Shown here piece by piece: positions 47,534 through 60,300 of a stretch of DNA of 64,000 nt (its first letter is position 1; each line of letters begins with the position of its first letter). The translations under genes and the position numbers were made by a program. The notes beneath the pieces are model-generated. The model was not told where the DNA came from. It saw only the letters and a program-made list of their open reading frames with translations, and did not search any database. This stretch comes from Choristoneura fumiferana (Eukaryota > Arthropoda > Insecta > Lepidoptera > Tortricidae), in NCBI RefSeq assembly GCF_025370935.1, contig NC_133473.1:6737943-6801942 (forward strand), in the 5' to 3' direction.

Positions 47534-49147
47534 CTACCGAGGTATGTACTCCAAAGGGTACCACGCCACCGTCTCTTGCCTCAACGGCAGCGTGTTCAAG
47601 GGTATTACCACACCGCCTAAAAACGTGTTTTCCTGCAAAGAGTCGTAATGCCACACCGTAGCTTGGAGACTCCGGTTTTCGACGACGTCAATGGGGAGCC
47701 GATACTCCAGCATCTCCATGAAAGATGGATGCGAGTTGCGTTTCAGGACGCGCGTCTTGCGTTTGGTTTCTTTGGTTGGGTCTGGTACTAAATACACCTG
47801 GAATAGTATGAGAAAAAGAGCGTTCAGTATAGGTAGGTATAGGTAGGTATAGGTAGGTTTTGCAGGTGGTAGGACTTGTGCAAGGTCCGCCCGGATTGCT
47901 ACCACCATCTTGCTCGCTAATCCTACCGTGAAGCAGCAGTGCTTGCACTGTTGTGTTTCGGCGTAGAGAGTAAGACAGCCGGTGAAATAACTGGCACTTG
48001 AGGTATCCCATCTTAGGCCTCTAGGTTGGCAACGCATCTGCAATACCCCTGGTGTTGCAGATGTTTATGGGCGGTGATGATCTCTTACCATCAGGAGACC
48101 CACTTGCTTGTTTTCCATCCAGTCAAATGAAAAAAAAAAAAAAAAATCTCGTGGTGCGATGTCATTGGGTGAAGTCTTGAGTCTTGAAAAAAGCTGAGGC
48201 GAAAATTACGTTTCTGTTTTAGGATATACAAGTGTGTGGATTTAACTAAGGACTATAGGTAGTCATTTTAAGTCAACGCCTACCGCATGTAATTCCTATT
48301 GAACTTAATAAATGGATATTCGAGATTTCAGAAATGTAAATTGTTGTATACAGTAACTATTATCTCTCTCACGAACCTCTAAGATTTGAACAAAAAGTAC
48401 TCGGTAGGTATGATGATTGTTTGTTGCGCTATACATTTTGTTAACTCTCCCAAACATTCGGGCGAGAAGCAGAAAAGTTGACTATTCCTGGTATATCGAT
48501 GGCAAACAGGCTTACCTTGACATAAGGATTCGGCGGCAAGCCCTGCGCCGTGACTGCAAGCGACTGCGCGTGCAGTATGAGTACGGACAGCACGCCGCCC
48601 GCGTACTGCACCGACAGTTTCAGCGAGCCCGACCCTGTGTTTTCTGCTTCTGTTGATTCTCCTGGAAAATACAGGCGTGTTACTAATGAAAACCTACCCC
48701 TTTATTGTATTATAGAAACTTTATTACAATATGCTCTAATGACATGTTTTATGCTTGAGGTTTTATTATATAACGCATGAACACGCGTACCTCACCATCA
48801 CCATCTCTACCCTCATTCTACGCGAAAAAAAAGTAGTGGATGCTATGTTTCCGTGCCCGTTAGACGATATGGCCCTCCACATGCCATCTTCCATTTGATA
48901 AGTTTTCATTCAGCGAACGTTCCAGAACACGGTTGTAATTTATTTCTTACCTCGATTCTTCATTCGTTGAGGCTCCACGTCTTGCTGATCGCGCAGAAGC
49001 GGATGGAAGAACGTGTATACGAGGTCCGAGTGTGCGATCTCGTCAGCCAAACTGAAGAGAGACGTGAGGAACGCTTGCACGTCGCCGAACCGCCGCTCGG
49101 CCACTTGCCGGATGTTGGAGCGGCCCACGTGCAGGCCGGACGGTAAA
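47534..49147 (-). CDS. Pi3K68D: PI3K-C2, last three exons, first copy (intact frame)
   Basis: Minus-strand exons 48951-49147, 48516-48661 and 47534-47797 encode the second half of the PX domain (LHVGRSNIRQVAERR ... DLVYTFFHPLLRD) and the whole C-terminal C2 domain (LKLSVQYAGGVLSVLILHA, PPNPYVKVYLVPD, KETKRKTRVLKRNSHPSF, ENTFLGGVVIPL, ETVAWYPLEYIPR), ending at TAG 47534-47536. Splice phases agree. A minus-strand AATAAA at 47434-47439 is a suitable polyA signal. This copy has the intact last exon, whereas the copy that is contiguous with the upstream exons has a one-base insertion. Probably the same gene as 54364-63483, seen on the other haplotype. Confidence 0.88.
47861..48146 (+). mobile_element. 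PolyA-tailed retroposon, copy 6
   Basis: Complete copy with an A run of about 17, sited 63 bases upstream (on the minus strand) of the last PI3K-C2 exon. An adjacent (TAGGTAGGTA)n stretch has three units here and two in the duplicate. Confidence 0.78.
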
Positions 49148-50672
49148 CTGGAATGGATTACCGAATAACAGATTACAAATTTGGATTATTATTACATCTG
49201 TAAGAAACATGAACAACCAAATAAAGTCAAGATAGTTTTCGGTAGGAAATTGGTAGTAGTAGTCGACTTAAAGAATACGTACACATTTTCACCTTATTAA
49301 AATAAGGTATAAATATAAAACAGTACTTAGATATAATGTGGGGCCTGATCACATCTTGACTACTATAAAATGACTAAAAAAACTCTCTAGTCTACATTGT
49401 ACTACGAATTCATCAAAGAATACAAGGTACTGTGTACTGTCTAATCCTTCACCTACTGCAACCCTTGATTTAGAAATATTCACGCGCTGACAGATATTCC
49501 GAGGCTGCCAATGTGGTTCTAATACATAAACACAGCCGCTCTCGTACAAATAAATTCAGCAAATAAGAAAAAGGGCGCTAAAACATTAAACATTTTCATT
49601 TAGAATTCAATTTACTTCAACAAATGCACGTCTCTTTATAGTCTCGTGCATAGACAGGTGTTTGTAACTAAATACATTTACGTGCATTATCTAAAGAACA
49701 AAAAATTATTTAGTAATAAGCAGATTACTAGGTACTTTCAGAATTCCGAGTCAGACGACTATAACTTTTACGACAGCTATTTTCGTTTTAAGAAACAGAT
49801 GGTAATGTATCTTTGGTGGATTGAAATCGAAAATTTGGCGTAATAGTCAATACATATAAGAAAAAAATAAACCACTGCGAACCTCACACAAAATGTTCCG
49901 ACGATGACTAACCTGTCTATGTAATCTGTAATCATTCAAGCGGCCTTCTTAACGATGGAAGCATGTGTGTGTGTTGGCCGCTTAAAATTTAAAGGGACAC
50001 AGAACATTTTTGCTGTAAATAATTCGTGGCTCGTGTTATGTCCACTTTTACGCAATGATTAATCATAGAATAATCCGCTTTTACCCGTCGATATGCGGTA
50101 TCTTCGAAATAATTTAGTAACCGATAAGATTGCCAGCGTTATTCACATCACACCCAACACTCCACTATCTAATCAAGCGACTAACGATTGTTATTAACAG
50201 AAATGGACGAACAATATTAATTATTTATTTACAATAACATTGTGCCGGACTACAATTTCAGTTTTAAGGGAACTGACGAATCGTGAGTACTGGCATTTAT
50301 TATTATTTATTATAATACTTAATTAAGTGTTATTACACCTCCCTATTTTTATTACTAATGTGCCAAATATCAATAAGATCATTGTTATCACTTGACTATT
50401 TTTTTAAGTCACATTGCCGACTCGACTTCAAATATAAATTTAATTTTAAACATATATTTAACTTTCGTTCAAACTTTCGTGTTGTCTTTCGCTTCGTACC
50501 TATTTAGTAGTGTAACGAATGTTTCAGCGTCGTTACTTTGCAAATATCTCATTTATTAACAATTTTTAGGTTTACACGCATATAATTTCAAACTGTAATT
50601 AGAACACTACTCAATTTACATTCCAGCTAACAAGGCGTGAACTTCTGTCCTGCGGCATATTGAACAAGACTA

Positions 50673-52239
50673 ATGTTCAAATTCGGAGGTTTCAAAGCAA
50701 CGCTGAACCTCGGTTCTTCGAGTAAGAAGAAGGAGATATATGAGAATGGGCCGGCTTTGTCCGTGGGCGGTGCTTACAGAACACATCGGGAGGAGTCCTT
50801 CGGCAAGTATTTAGTACAATTTATATATAATAGATTACATGTATCTTTTGGACATAAGGGGGCGACACGCTGACGATTCAGTGATATTGATACTCTTTCC
50901 GCATTTATCCACCCCTTTTTAACTTAACTCTCTTATCACTTAAAAAAACTTTGCAAAAACTTAACTTTATGCCGTCATGTGCCGTCTTGCCGAAAGATTC
51001 CAGAAAATTTATAGCCTCATAAGGTGATTATGTGTGAATATCGAATATCACAATTGTCTAGATGTACGAGGAAAGTCTGAACACTCATATTATTATTGTC
51101 ACATCTAATAACATACTAGCTCTCGCTCCCGTGTTCAACAACAACACATACCTCTTGAACTGATAGAGGCTGGCCTCTAACATTGTGACTCCCACTCAGC
51201 ACAAGTAGGTAATGGAAAACCTGCATTCACGTGAAAAGATAATCGGACTGTATCTGATACGTAGAATAGGTATCCATTTATCAGGGTATTGACATTGATC
51301 AAACATTAATAAAACTGTTGATAACTATGAATAATTCCAGGACGTGGCAGCTTGTCCGAGCCACCGAAAAAACTGACGCCATCCATGGTAAAACTACCAC
51401 CTAGCGCCCAAGGTGCCGCCATCAAGACTTCAAAAAGCACAAACGACTTATCAAACCCGTACAATCTATCTCCACAATTGAGAAAGAGCACGCCCGACGT
51501 GTCAACCGATCCTAGAGGAGGCCCCTCTCATAACAGAGACTCATCAGCACTTCATCGTAATGCTAAAGCAAACAGCAAGGAGGTCAAAACAGATTTGAGA
51601 AGACAAGAAAAGGAGCAGAAGGAATTGGAGAAGAAACGCATAAACGAGCAAAAGAAAAGAGAAAAGGCAGAAGCGCAGGAGCAAGCGAGACAGGACAAGC
51701 TGAGGATACAAAGGGATAGGCAAATAGCTCAGCAGCAAGCGAGAGACGTCAAGTTAAGGAAAGAGCAAGAGAAGAAGAAGAAAGGGGCGGTGCCGCAAGT
51801 GCCTCAAGCAGCGGCGGTTCCTCAAGCAGCGGCGATTCCTCAAGCGCCGGCGGTTGCTCAGGCGCCGTTGCCTCGAGCTCCAAATCCAGGAACATCGATT
51901 CCTCCCCCACCTCCAGCTCCGCAGCGAGCAAATCCACTGGGCAAACAGACAGCGTACTCCACGAACACTCTAGAAAGTTCGATCAGCCGAAGCAGTGGTC
52001 CGCCGCCATATTCCGAAATACCTAGGAACCCAGAACCTAACAGGAAGGATAACACAGGGAATACCAGCTTCGGCAGGCCGATAGAGACTAGCAGCTGGGA
52101 TATGATATCTGAGCACCGCCATCAGATATCTAGGACGGTGGCGAACGAGGCCAGCACCAAGCAAATGATGATGGATCTGCAGTTCAGCTTCGAGAAAGCG
52201 CAGGCCAATGGCAATGACAGAAATAATAGTGAAGTTTGA
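50673..52239 (+). CDS. Unrecognised coiled-coil, proline-rich protein nested in PI3K-C2 intron
   Basis: Two exons, 50673-50802 and 51341-52239, give 342 aa. The donor here is GC (TTCG|GCAAGT), whereas the duplicate has GTAAGC at the same place; the acceptor is ATTCCAG. Residues 1-45 are MFKFGGFKATLNLG and a lysine-rich turn. A serine/proline region follows to about 125, then a highly charged helix of about 60 residues (RRQEKEQKELEKKRINEQKK type), an alanine-proline repeat with several PQA units, IPPPPPAPQ, a PPPYSEIP motif of the PPxY kind, and a polar tail. There is no signal peptide or membrane segment, so it is probably intracellular; the proline motifs could bind SH3 or WW domains. AATAAA at 52284-52289. 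A likely 5' noncoding exon boundary is TTCCAG near 50626. I do not recognise the family. Confidence 0.8.
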
Positions 52240-53181
52240 GTGAATATTTGTGAATACTTTTAGCGATTATTTTTAAACTTCTTAATAAATTATTAAACAT
52301 GAACAAACTACGTTTTTGATGTTCTTGTTTTAAATAACACCTTAAAGCTAATATTCTATGTCACCAACTAAAAAATAGAAGTTTAATAGATTAAAGAGAT
52401 ACCTACCTACTTATTATAAGTTTGAAGTGTTTTACACAGCATTAAATATAAATACCAATTTGTTCACTTTATATCCAGCTATTTTTTTCCCGGCGGCGAA
52501 CTTCAAAGTTGTTAGCAAATACGTCGCTATCGTGTGATTCTGATAATATCATCTACTCGTCTTAACTTCGAAAAAATCGGCCAAGTGCTCATCGGCTATG
52601 GCGTGCATTGAGTAGGCAGCAGAGTAGGCAGCGCTAATGCTTGTGACACTCTGCTGCAGCGCAAACTACCAATTGCCTCGAGACACGCGCACTATAGGGT
52701 CCCGTAATATAGCGGCAAATATCAATATTAAGTTTTGATCAACTATTACTCGTCAACCTGTAAAGCCTACTATGCGCACTAATAAAGATCTTTTCATCAC
52801 ACTTGCTCGTAAACAGTGTCATAACATGTGCGCGGAGGCTGGCGCTGCCAAGAGCGTAGTCAGCGGTATCGGCAATTTTTGAAAAAATACTAGTTTTTAT
52901 TTTACAAATATACAATTTTACTCGCAAATGTGATGAAAAACATTGTATGTCGCACAGACGGGTACTAGAATTACGAACATCGACTCATTAAAGCCCTCAG
53001 TCTTCGACTTCGGGCGTCTAATAGACTCTCGTTCGTAATTCCTTATTTACCGCCCTTAAGACACAATGTACTATTACAGTCGGCATCATTAACTTTATAA
53101 TACGCTAATAGTCGATAAATCAAAGCGCTTCGTGCAAATGATCGGAATATTAAACACAATAATAGTGGAGTTGCTTTACTA

Positions 53182-53321
53182 AGGGCTAGATACAGACAGA
53201 CTGCATTCCAACTGCAACGTAACCGCAAAAGCGGACTGCTTAAACACTTTTATCGCAGTCAGCGTGCAGTTGTGCCGACTGCAATGGAACTGCAATGACA
53301 AATGGGCAGTCGGCAGTTGGC
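53182..53321. mobile_element. MITE cut by the assembly gap
   Basis: The left end AGGGCTAGATACAGACAGAC and the string CATTCCAACTGCAACGTAAC match the complement of the right end seen in the other copy (GTTACGTTGCAGGTGGAATG ... CTGGCCCT, ending at 60115). In the second copy the first 87 bases, including the left end, are missing. Confidence 0.7.
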
Positions 53322-53331
53322 NNNNNNNNNN
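53322..53331. other. Assembly gap of 10 N
   Basis: It separates the two copies of the 6.8-kb segment. The base before it corresponds to 60073 and the bases after it correspond to 46513. Confidence 0.97.
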
Positions 53332-54363
53332 AACGCTTTTAGCTCAGACAGAATATAAAAGCTTCCAAGTAGCTTTTATAAAAGTATAAAATTATATTAA
53401 AATCTCATTAGCCTACTTTGGCCCAGTGTGAGCTTAATTAAGCGCCTACTCTTTTTGGTGGCAAGTTCATTAATACAAAGTTATTACAAAGAGCAGTTCC
53501 TAAAACCTAATTTTAACCTTTTGATCTTCAACGTGCGACAACAATTAACTCGTGATATTTATATGCCTAATCGTAAATTGCACGTCTGTAAGTAAAGGAT
53601 TTATGGTTAAAACATCGAGCAGTAATGTCTAATAATACCGATATATTTCCGGTACGTACAGTCAGCATCAAAAGTAGCTGTACACTTTCGTACTTCGTCG
53701 TTTTACAGCCACGTACTAAACGCCATGCGAAGTTGACAATGTGTCAATGCGACAGAGTAAAACAGTGATCCCCTACTTTTGATGCCGACTGTACGAATAA
53801 TACGGTGTATTGCATTAATTATTTTCTCACTTTATTTTGTCAAGTACATCTTTCCTTTCTTACTTGCCAGTGCCAGACAAATCGTAGGTTAAATAACCTT
53901 GAAATTTTCTTTTTTTGACACATAGTGAGTGTTGACTAACAATTACAATAAATTTAATTTTAATTGGAAAACGTCCAACACTGTCGACAATGCTATACAC
54001 TCTTCTCTATAAAAAAATACCGGGAAGACAGAAATCAAAATTATTCCTAAGTGCCCTACTCGAAGCCCTGCTTACAATACCCCTGCTAAACGTATTTCTT
54101 TTTTTGTATAAATGCAGGGCCGATGGTACAGAGTCAAAATGCATACACAGAATAAAATTCAGGGCTATGATTAGAGCACTTCTACCTTTTAACCTGTAAC
54201 GTCTTATTTATAGATGTGACAAGCGGCATATTGCAACAGCGCAGCGAAATAATTGCAGCGCCGTATTTATTAAAGTCCGAAGGTTAAAGGTTAGGTTAAT
54301 TTCATAGTTCGTTTCCTAAATGTGTACGTCACAGCTCCACATAGCAGAGCCGGCAAGTCTTAG

Positions 54364-57300
54364 CTACCGAGGTATGTACTCCAAAGGGTACCACGCCACC
54401 GTCTCTTGCCTCAACGGCAGCGTGTTCAAGGGTATTACCACACCGCCTAAAAACGTGTTTTCCTGCAAAGAGTCGTAATGCCACACCGTAGCTTGGAGAC
54501 TCCGGTTTTCGACGACGTCTAATGGGGAGCCGATACTCCAGCATCTCCATGAAAGATGGATGCGAGTTGCGTTTCAGGACGCGAGTCTTGCGTTTGGTTT
54601 CTTTGGTTGGGTCTGGTACTAAATACACCTGGAATAGTATGAGAAAAAGAGCGTTCAGTATAGGTAGGTATAGGTAGGTTTTGCAGGTGGTAGGACTTGT
54701 GCAAGGTCCGCCCGGATTGCTACCACCATCTTGCTCGCTAATCCTGCCGTGAAGCAGCAGTGCTTGCACTGTTGTGTTTCGGCGTAGAGAGTAAGACAGC
54801 CGGTGAAATAACTGGCACTTGAGGTATCCCATCTTAGGCCTCTAGGTTGGCAACGCATCTGCAATACCCCTGGTGTTGCAGATGTTTATGGGCGGTGATG
54901 ATCTCTTACCATCAGGAGACCCACTTGCTTGTTTTCCATCCAGTCAAATAAAAAAATAAAAAATAAAAGGTATATAATATATCCGGCTTTGCAAGAGCAA
55001 TATCTCGTGGTGCGATGTCACTGGGTGAAGTCTTGAGTCTTGAAAAAAGCTGAGGCGAAAATTACGTTTCTGTTTTAGGATATACAAGTGTGTGGATTTA
55101 ACTGAGGACTATAGGAAGTCATTTTAAGTCAACGCCTACCGCATGTAATTCCTATTGAACTTAATAAATGGATATTCGAGATTTCAGAAATGTAAATTGT
55201 TGTATACAGTAACTATTATCTCTCTCACGAACCTCTAAGATTTGAACAAAAAGTACTCGGTAGGTATGATGATTGTTTGTTGCGCTATACATTTTGTTAA
55301 CTCTCCCAAACATTCGGGCGAGAAGCAGAAAAGTTGACTATTCCTGGTATATCGATGGCAAACAGGCTTACCTTGACATAAGGATTCGGCGGCAAGCCCT
55401 GCGCCGTGACTGCAAGCGACTGCGCGTGCAGTATGAGTACGGACAGCACGCCGCCCGCGTACTGCACCGACAGTTTCAGCGAGCCCGACCCTGTGTTTTC
55501 TGCTTCTGTTGATTCTCCTGGAAAATACAGGCGTGTTACTAATGAAAACCTACCCCTTTATTGTATTATAGAAACTTTATTACACTATGCTCTAATGACA
55601 TGTTTTATGCTTGAGGTTTTATTATATAACGCATGAACACGCGTACCTCACCATCACCATCTCTACCCTCATTCTACGCGAAAAAAAAGTAGTGGATGCT
55701 ATGTTTCCGTGCCCGTTAGACGATATGGCCCTCACATGCCATCTTCCATTTGATAAGTTTTCATTCAGCGAACGTTCCAGAACCACGGTTGTAATTTATT
55801 TCTTACCTCGATTCTTCATTCGTTGAGGCTCCACGTCTTGCTGATCGCGCAGAAGCGGATGGAAGAACGTGTATACGAGGTCCGAGTGTGCGATCTCGTC
55901 AGCCAAACTGAAGAGAGACGTGAGGAACGCTTGCACGTCGCCGAACCGCCGCTCGGCCACTTGCCGGATGTTGGAGCGGCCCACGTGCAGGCCGGACGGT
56001 AAACTGGAATGGATTACAAATTTGGATTATTATTACATCTGTAAGAAACATGAACAACCAAATAAAGTCAAGATAGTTTTCGGTAGGAAATTGGTAGTAG
56101 TAGTCGACTTAAAGAATACGTACACATTTTCACCTTATTAAAATAAGGTATAAATATAAAACAGTACTTAGATATAATGTGGGGCCTGATCACATCTTGA
56201 CTACTATAAAATGACTAAAAAAAACTCTCTAGTCTACATTGTACTACGAATTTGATCAAAGAATACAAGGTACTGTGTACTGTCTAATCCTTCACCTACT
56301 GCAACCCTTGATTTAGAAATATTCACGCGCTGACAGATATTCCGAGGCTGCCAATGTGGTTCTAATACATACACAGCCGCTCTCGTACAAATAAATTCAG
56401 CAAATAAGAAAAAGGGCGCTAAAACATTAAACATTTTCATTTAGAATTCAATTTACTTCAACAAATGCACGTCTCTTTATAGTCTCGTGCATAGACAGGT
56501 GTTTGTAACTAAATACATTTACGTGCATTATCTAAAGAACAAAAATTATTTAGTAATAAGCAGATTACTAGGTACTTTCAGAATTCCGAGTCAGACGACT
56601 ATAACATTTACGACAGCTATTTTCGTTTTAAGAAACAGATGGTAATGTATCTTTGGTGGATTGAAATCGAAAATTTGGCGTAATAGTCAATACATATAAG
56701 AAAAAAATAAACCACTGCGAACCTCACACAAAATGTTCCGACGATGACTAACCTGTCTATGTAATCTGTAATCATTCAAGCGGCCTTCTTAACGATGGAA
56801 GCATGTGTGTGTGTTGGCCGCTTAAAATTTAAAGGGACACAGAACATTTTTGCTGTAAATAATTCGTGGCTCGTGTTATGTCCACTTTTACGCAATGATT
56901 AATCATAGAATAATCCGCTTTTACCCGTCGATATGCGGTATCTTCGAAATAATTTAGTAACCGATAAGATTGCCAGCGTTATTCACATCACACCCAACAC
57001 TCCACTATCTAATCAAGCGACTAACGATTGTTATTAACAGAAATGGACGAACAATATTAATTATTTATTTACAATAACATTGTGCCGGACTACAATTTCA
57101 GTTTTAAGGGAACTGACGAATCGTGAGTACTGGCATTTATTATTATTTATTATAATACTTAATTAAGTGTTATTACACCTCCCTATTTTTATTACTAATG
57201 TGCCAAATATCAATATGATCATTGTTATCACTTGACTATTTTTTTAAGTCACATTGCCGACTCGACTTCAAATATAATTTTAATTTTAAACATATATTTA

Positions 57301-60300
57301 ATTTTCGTTCAAACTTTCGTTGTCTTTCGCTTCGTACCTATTTAGTAGTGTAACGAATGTTTCAGCGTCGTTACTTTGCAAATATCTCATTTATTAACAA
57401 TTTTTAGGTTTACACGCATATAATTTCAAACTGTAATTAGAACACTACTCAATTTACATTCCAGCTAACAAGGCGTGAACTTCTGTCCTGCGGCATATTG
57501 AACAAGACTAATGTTCAAATTCGGAGGTTTCAAAGCAACGCTGAACCTCGGTTCTTCGAGTAAGAAGAAGGAGATATATGAGAATGGGCCGGCTTTGTCC
57601 GTGGGCGGCGCTTACAGAACACATCGGGAGGAGTTCTTCGGTAAGCATCTAGTACAATTTATAATAGATTACATGTATCTTTTGGACATAAGGGGGCGAC
57701 ACGCACGATTCAGTGATATTGATACTCTTTCCGCATTTATCCACCCCTTTTTAACTTAACTCTCTTATCACTTAAAAAAACTTTGCAAAAACTTAACTTT
57801 ATGCCGTCATGTGCCGTCTTGCCGAAAGATTTCAGAAAATTTATAGCCTCATAAGGTGATTATGTGTGAATATCGAATATCACAATTGTCTAGATGTACG
57901 AGGAAAGTCTGAACACTCATAGTATTATTGTCACATCTAATAACATACAAGCTCTCGCTCCCGTGTTCAACAACAACACATACCTCTTGAACTGATAGAG
58001 GCTGGCCTCTAACATTGTGACTCCCACTCAGCACAAGTAGGTAATGGAAAACCTGCATTCACGTGAAAAGATAATCGGACTGTATCTGATACGTAGAATA
58101 GGTATCCATTTATCAGGGTATTGACATTGATCAAACATTAATAAAACTGTTGATAACTATGAATAATTCCAGGACGTGGCAGCTTGTCCGAGCCACCGAA
58201 AAAACTGACGCCATCCATGGTAAAACTACCACCTAGCGCCCAAGGTGCCGCCATCAAGACTTCAAAAAGCACAAACGACTTATCAAACCCGTACAATCTA
58301 TCTCCACAATTGAGAAAGAGCACGCCCGACGTGTCAACCGATCCTAGAGGAGGCCCCTCTCATAACAGAGACTCATCAGCACTTCATCGTAATGCTAAAG
58401 CAAACAGCAAGGAGGTCAAAACAGATTTGAGAAGACAAGAAAAGGAGCAGAAGGAATTGGAGAAGAAACGCATAAACGAGCAAAAGAAAAGAGAAAAGGC
58501 AGAAGCGCAGGAGCAAGCGAGACAGGACAAGCTGAGGATACAAAGGGATAGGCAAATAGCTCAGCAGCAAGCGAGAGACGTCAAGTTAAGGAAAGAGCAA
58601 GAGAAGAAGAAGAAAGGGCGGTGCCGCAAGTGCCTCAAGCAGCGGCGGTCCTCAAGCAGCGGCGATTCCTCAAGCGGCGGCGGTTGCTCAGGAGCCGTTG
58701 CCTCGAGCTCCAAATACAGGAACATCGATTCCTCCCCCACCTCCAGCTCCGCAGCGAGCAAATCCACTGGGCAAACAGACAGCGTACTCCACGAACACTC
58801 TAGAAAGTTCGATCAGCCGAAGCAGTGGTCCGCCGCCATATTCCGAAATACCTAGGAACCCAGAACCTAACAGGAAGGATAACACAGGGAATACCAGCTT
58901 CGGCAGGCCGATAGAGACTAGCAGCTGGGATATGATATCTGAGCACCGCCATCAGATATCTAGGACGGTGGCGAACGAGGCCAGCACCAAGCAAATGATG
59001 ATGGATCTGCAGTTCAGCTTCGAAAGAGCGCAGACCAATGGCAATGACAGAAATAATAGTGAAGTTTGAGTGAATATTTGTGAATACTTTTAGCGATTAT
59101 TTTTAAACTTCTTAATAAATTATTAAACATGAACAAACTACGTTTTTGATGTTCTTGTTTTAAATAACACCTTAAAGCTAATATTCTATGTCACCAACTA
59201 AAAAATAGAAGTTTAATAGATTAAAGAGATACCTACCTACTTATTATAAGTTTGAAGTGTTTTACACAGCATTAAATATAAATAGCAATTTGTTCACATT
59301 ATATCCAGCTATTTTTTTCCCGGCGGCGAACTTCAAAGTTGTAAGCAAATACGTCGCTATCGTGTGATTCTGATAATATCATCTACTCGTCTTAACTTCG
59401 AAAAAATCGGCCAAGTGCTCGTCGGCTATGGCGTGCATTGAGTAGGCAGCAGAGTAGGCAGCGCTAATGCTTGTGACACTCTGCTGCAGCGCAAACTACC
59501 AATTGCCTCGAGACACGCGCACTATAGGGTCCCGTAATATAGCGGCAAATATCAATATTAAGTTTTGATCAACTATTACTCGTCAACCTGTAAAGCCTAC
59601 TATGCGCACTAATAAAGATCTTTTCATCACACTTGCTCGTAAACAGTGTCATAACATGTGCGCGGAGGCTGGCGCTGCCAAGAGCGTAGTCAGCGGTATC
59701 GGCAATTTTTGAAAAAATACTAGTTTTTATTTTACAAATATACAATTTTACTCGCAAATGTGATGAAAAACATTGTATGTCGCACAGACGGTACTAGAAT
59801 TACGAACATCGACTCATTAAAGCCCTCAGTCTTCGACTTCGGGCGTCTAATAGACTCTCGTTCGTAATTCCTTATTTACCGCCCTTAAGACACAATGTAC
59901 TATTACAGTCGGCATCATTAACTTTATAATACGCTAATAGTCGATAAATCAAAGCGCTTCCAACTGCAACGTAACCGCAAAAGCGGACTGCTTAAACACT
60001 TTTATCGCAGTCAGCGTGCAGTTGTGCCGACTGCAATGGAACTGCAATGACAAATGGGCAGTCGGCAGTTGGCAGTTACGTTGCAGGTGGAATGCAGTCC
60101 GTCTGTACTGGCCCTAAGTAGTAAGTAGCACGTTATAAAGGTTTTTTTAAACATAATTATGCTATTAGTGCTGCCACTGTTACAGCTTCGCCCAGACTTT
60201 GATTCCTGACCGTCCGGCCTCGCCAGCCAGTGAGAAAAACACATAAGGAAGAAATAAAATTTTTAAAAAAAGAACATCGAATAGAAGTGCTCGTTCTTTG

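Larger units (their letters stand above)
46513..53321. repeat. First copy of a 6.8-kb direct duplication (second copy 53332-60073)
   Basis: The copies align along their whole length, introns included, with scattered substitutions, microsatellite length changes and small indels. One larger difference is an 87-base stretch near 53135-53208 that is absent at 59960. The right end of this copy and the left end of the other meet at a 10-N gap. The pattern fits two haplotypes placed in tandem. Confidence 0.92.

Noticed and set aside
51749..51937. Minus-strand open frames over the nested gene
   Set aside because: Shadows of the plus-strand alanine-proline repeat; the plus frame has the splice phase and polyA signal.
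3475..60073. CRISPR arrays, operons or ribosome binding sites
   Set aside because: Spliced genes, polyA signals and SINEs show this is an animal nuclear genome; the repeats present are transposons or assembly copies.
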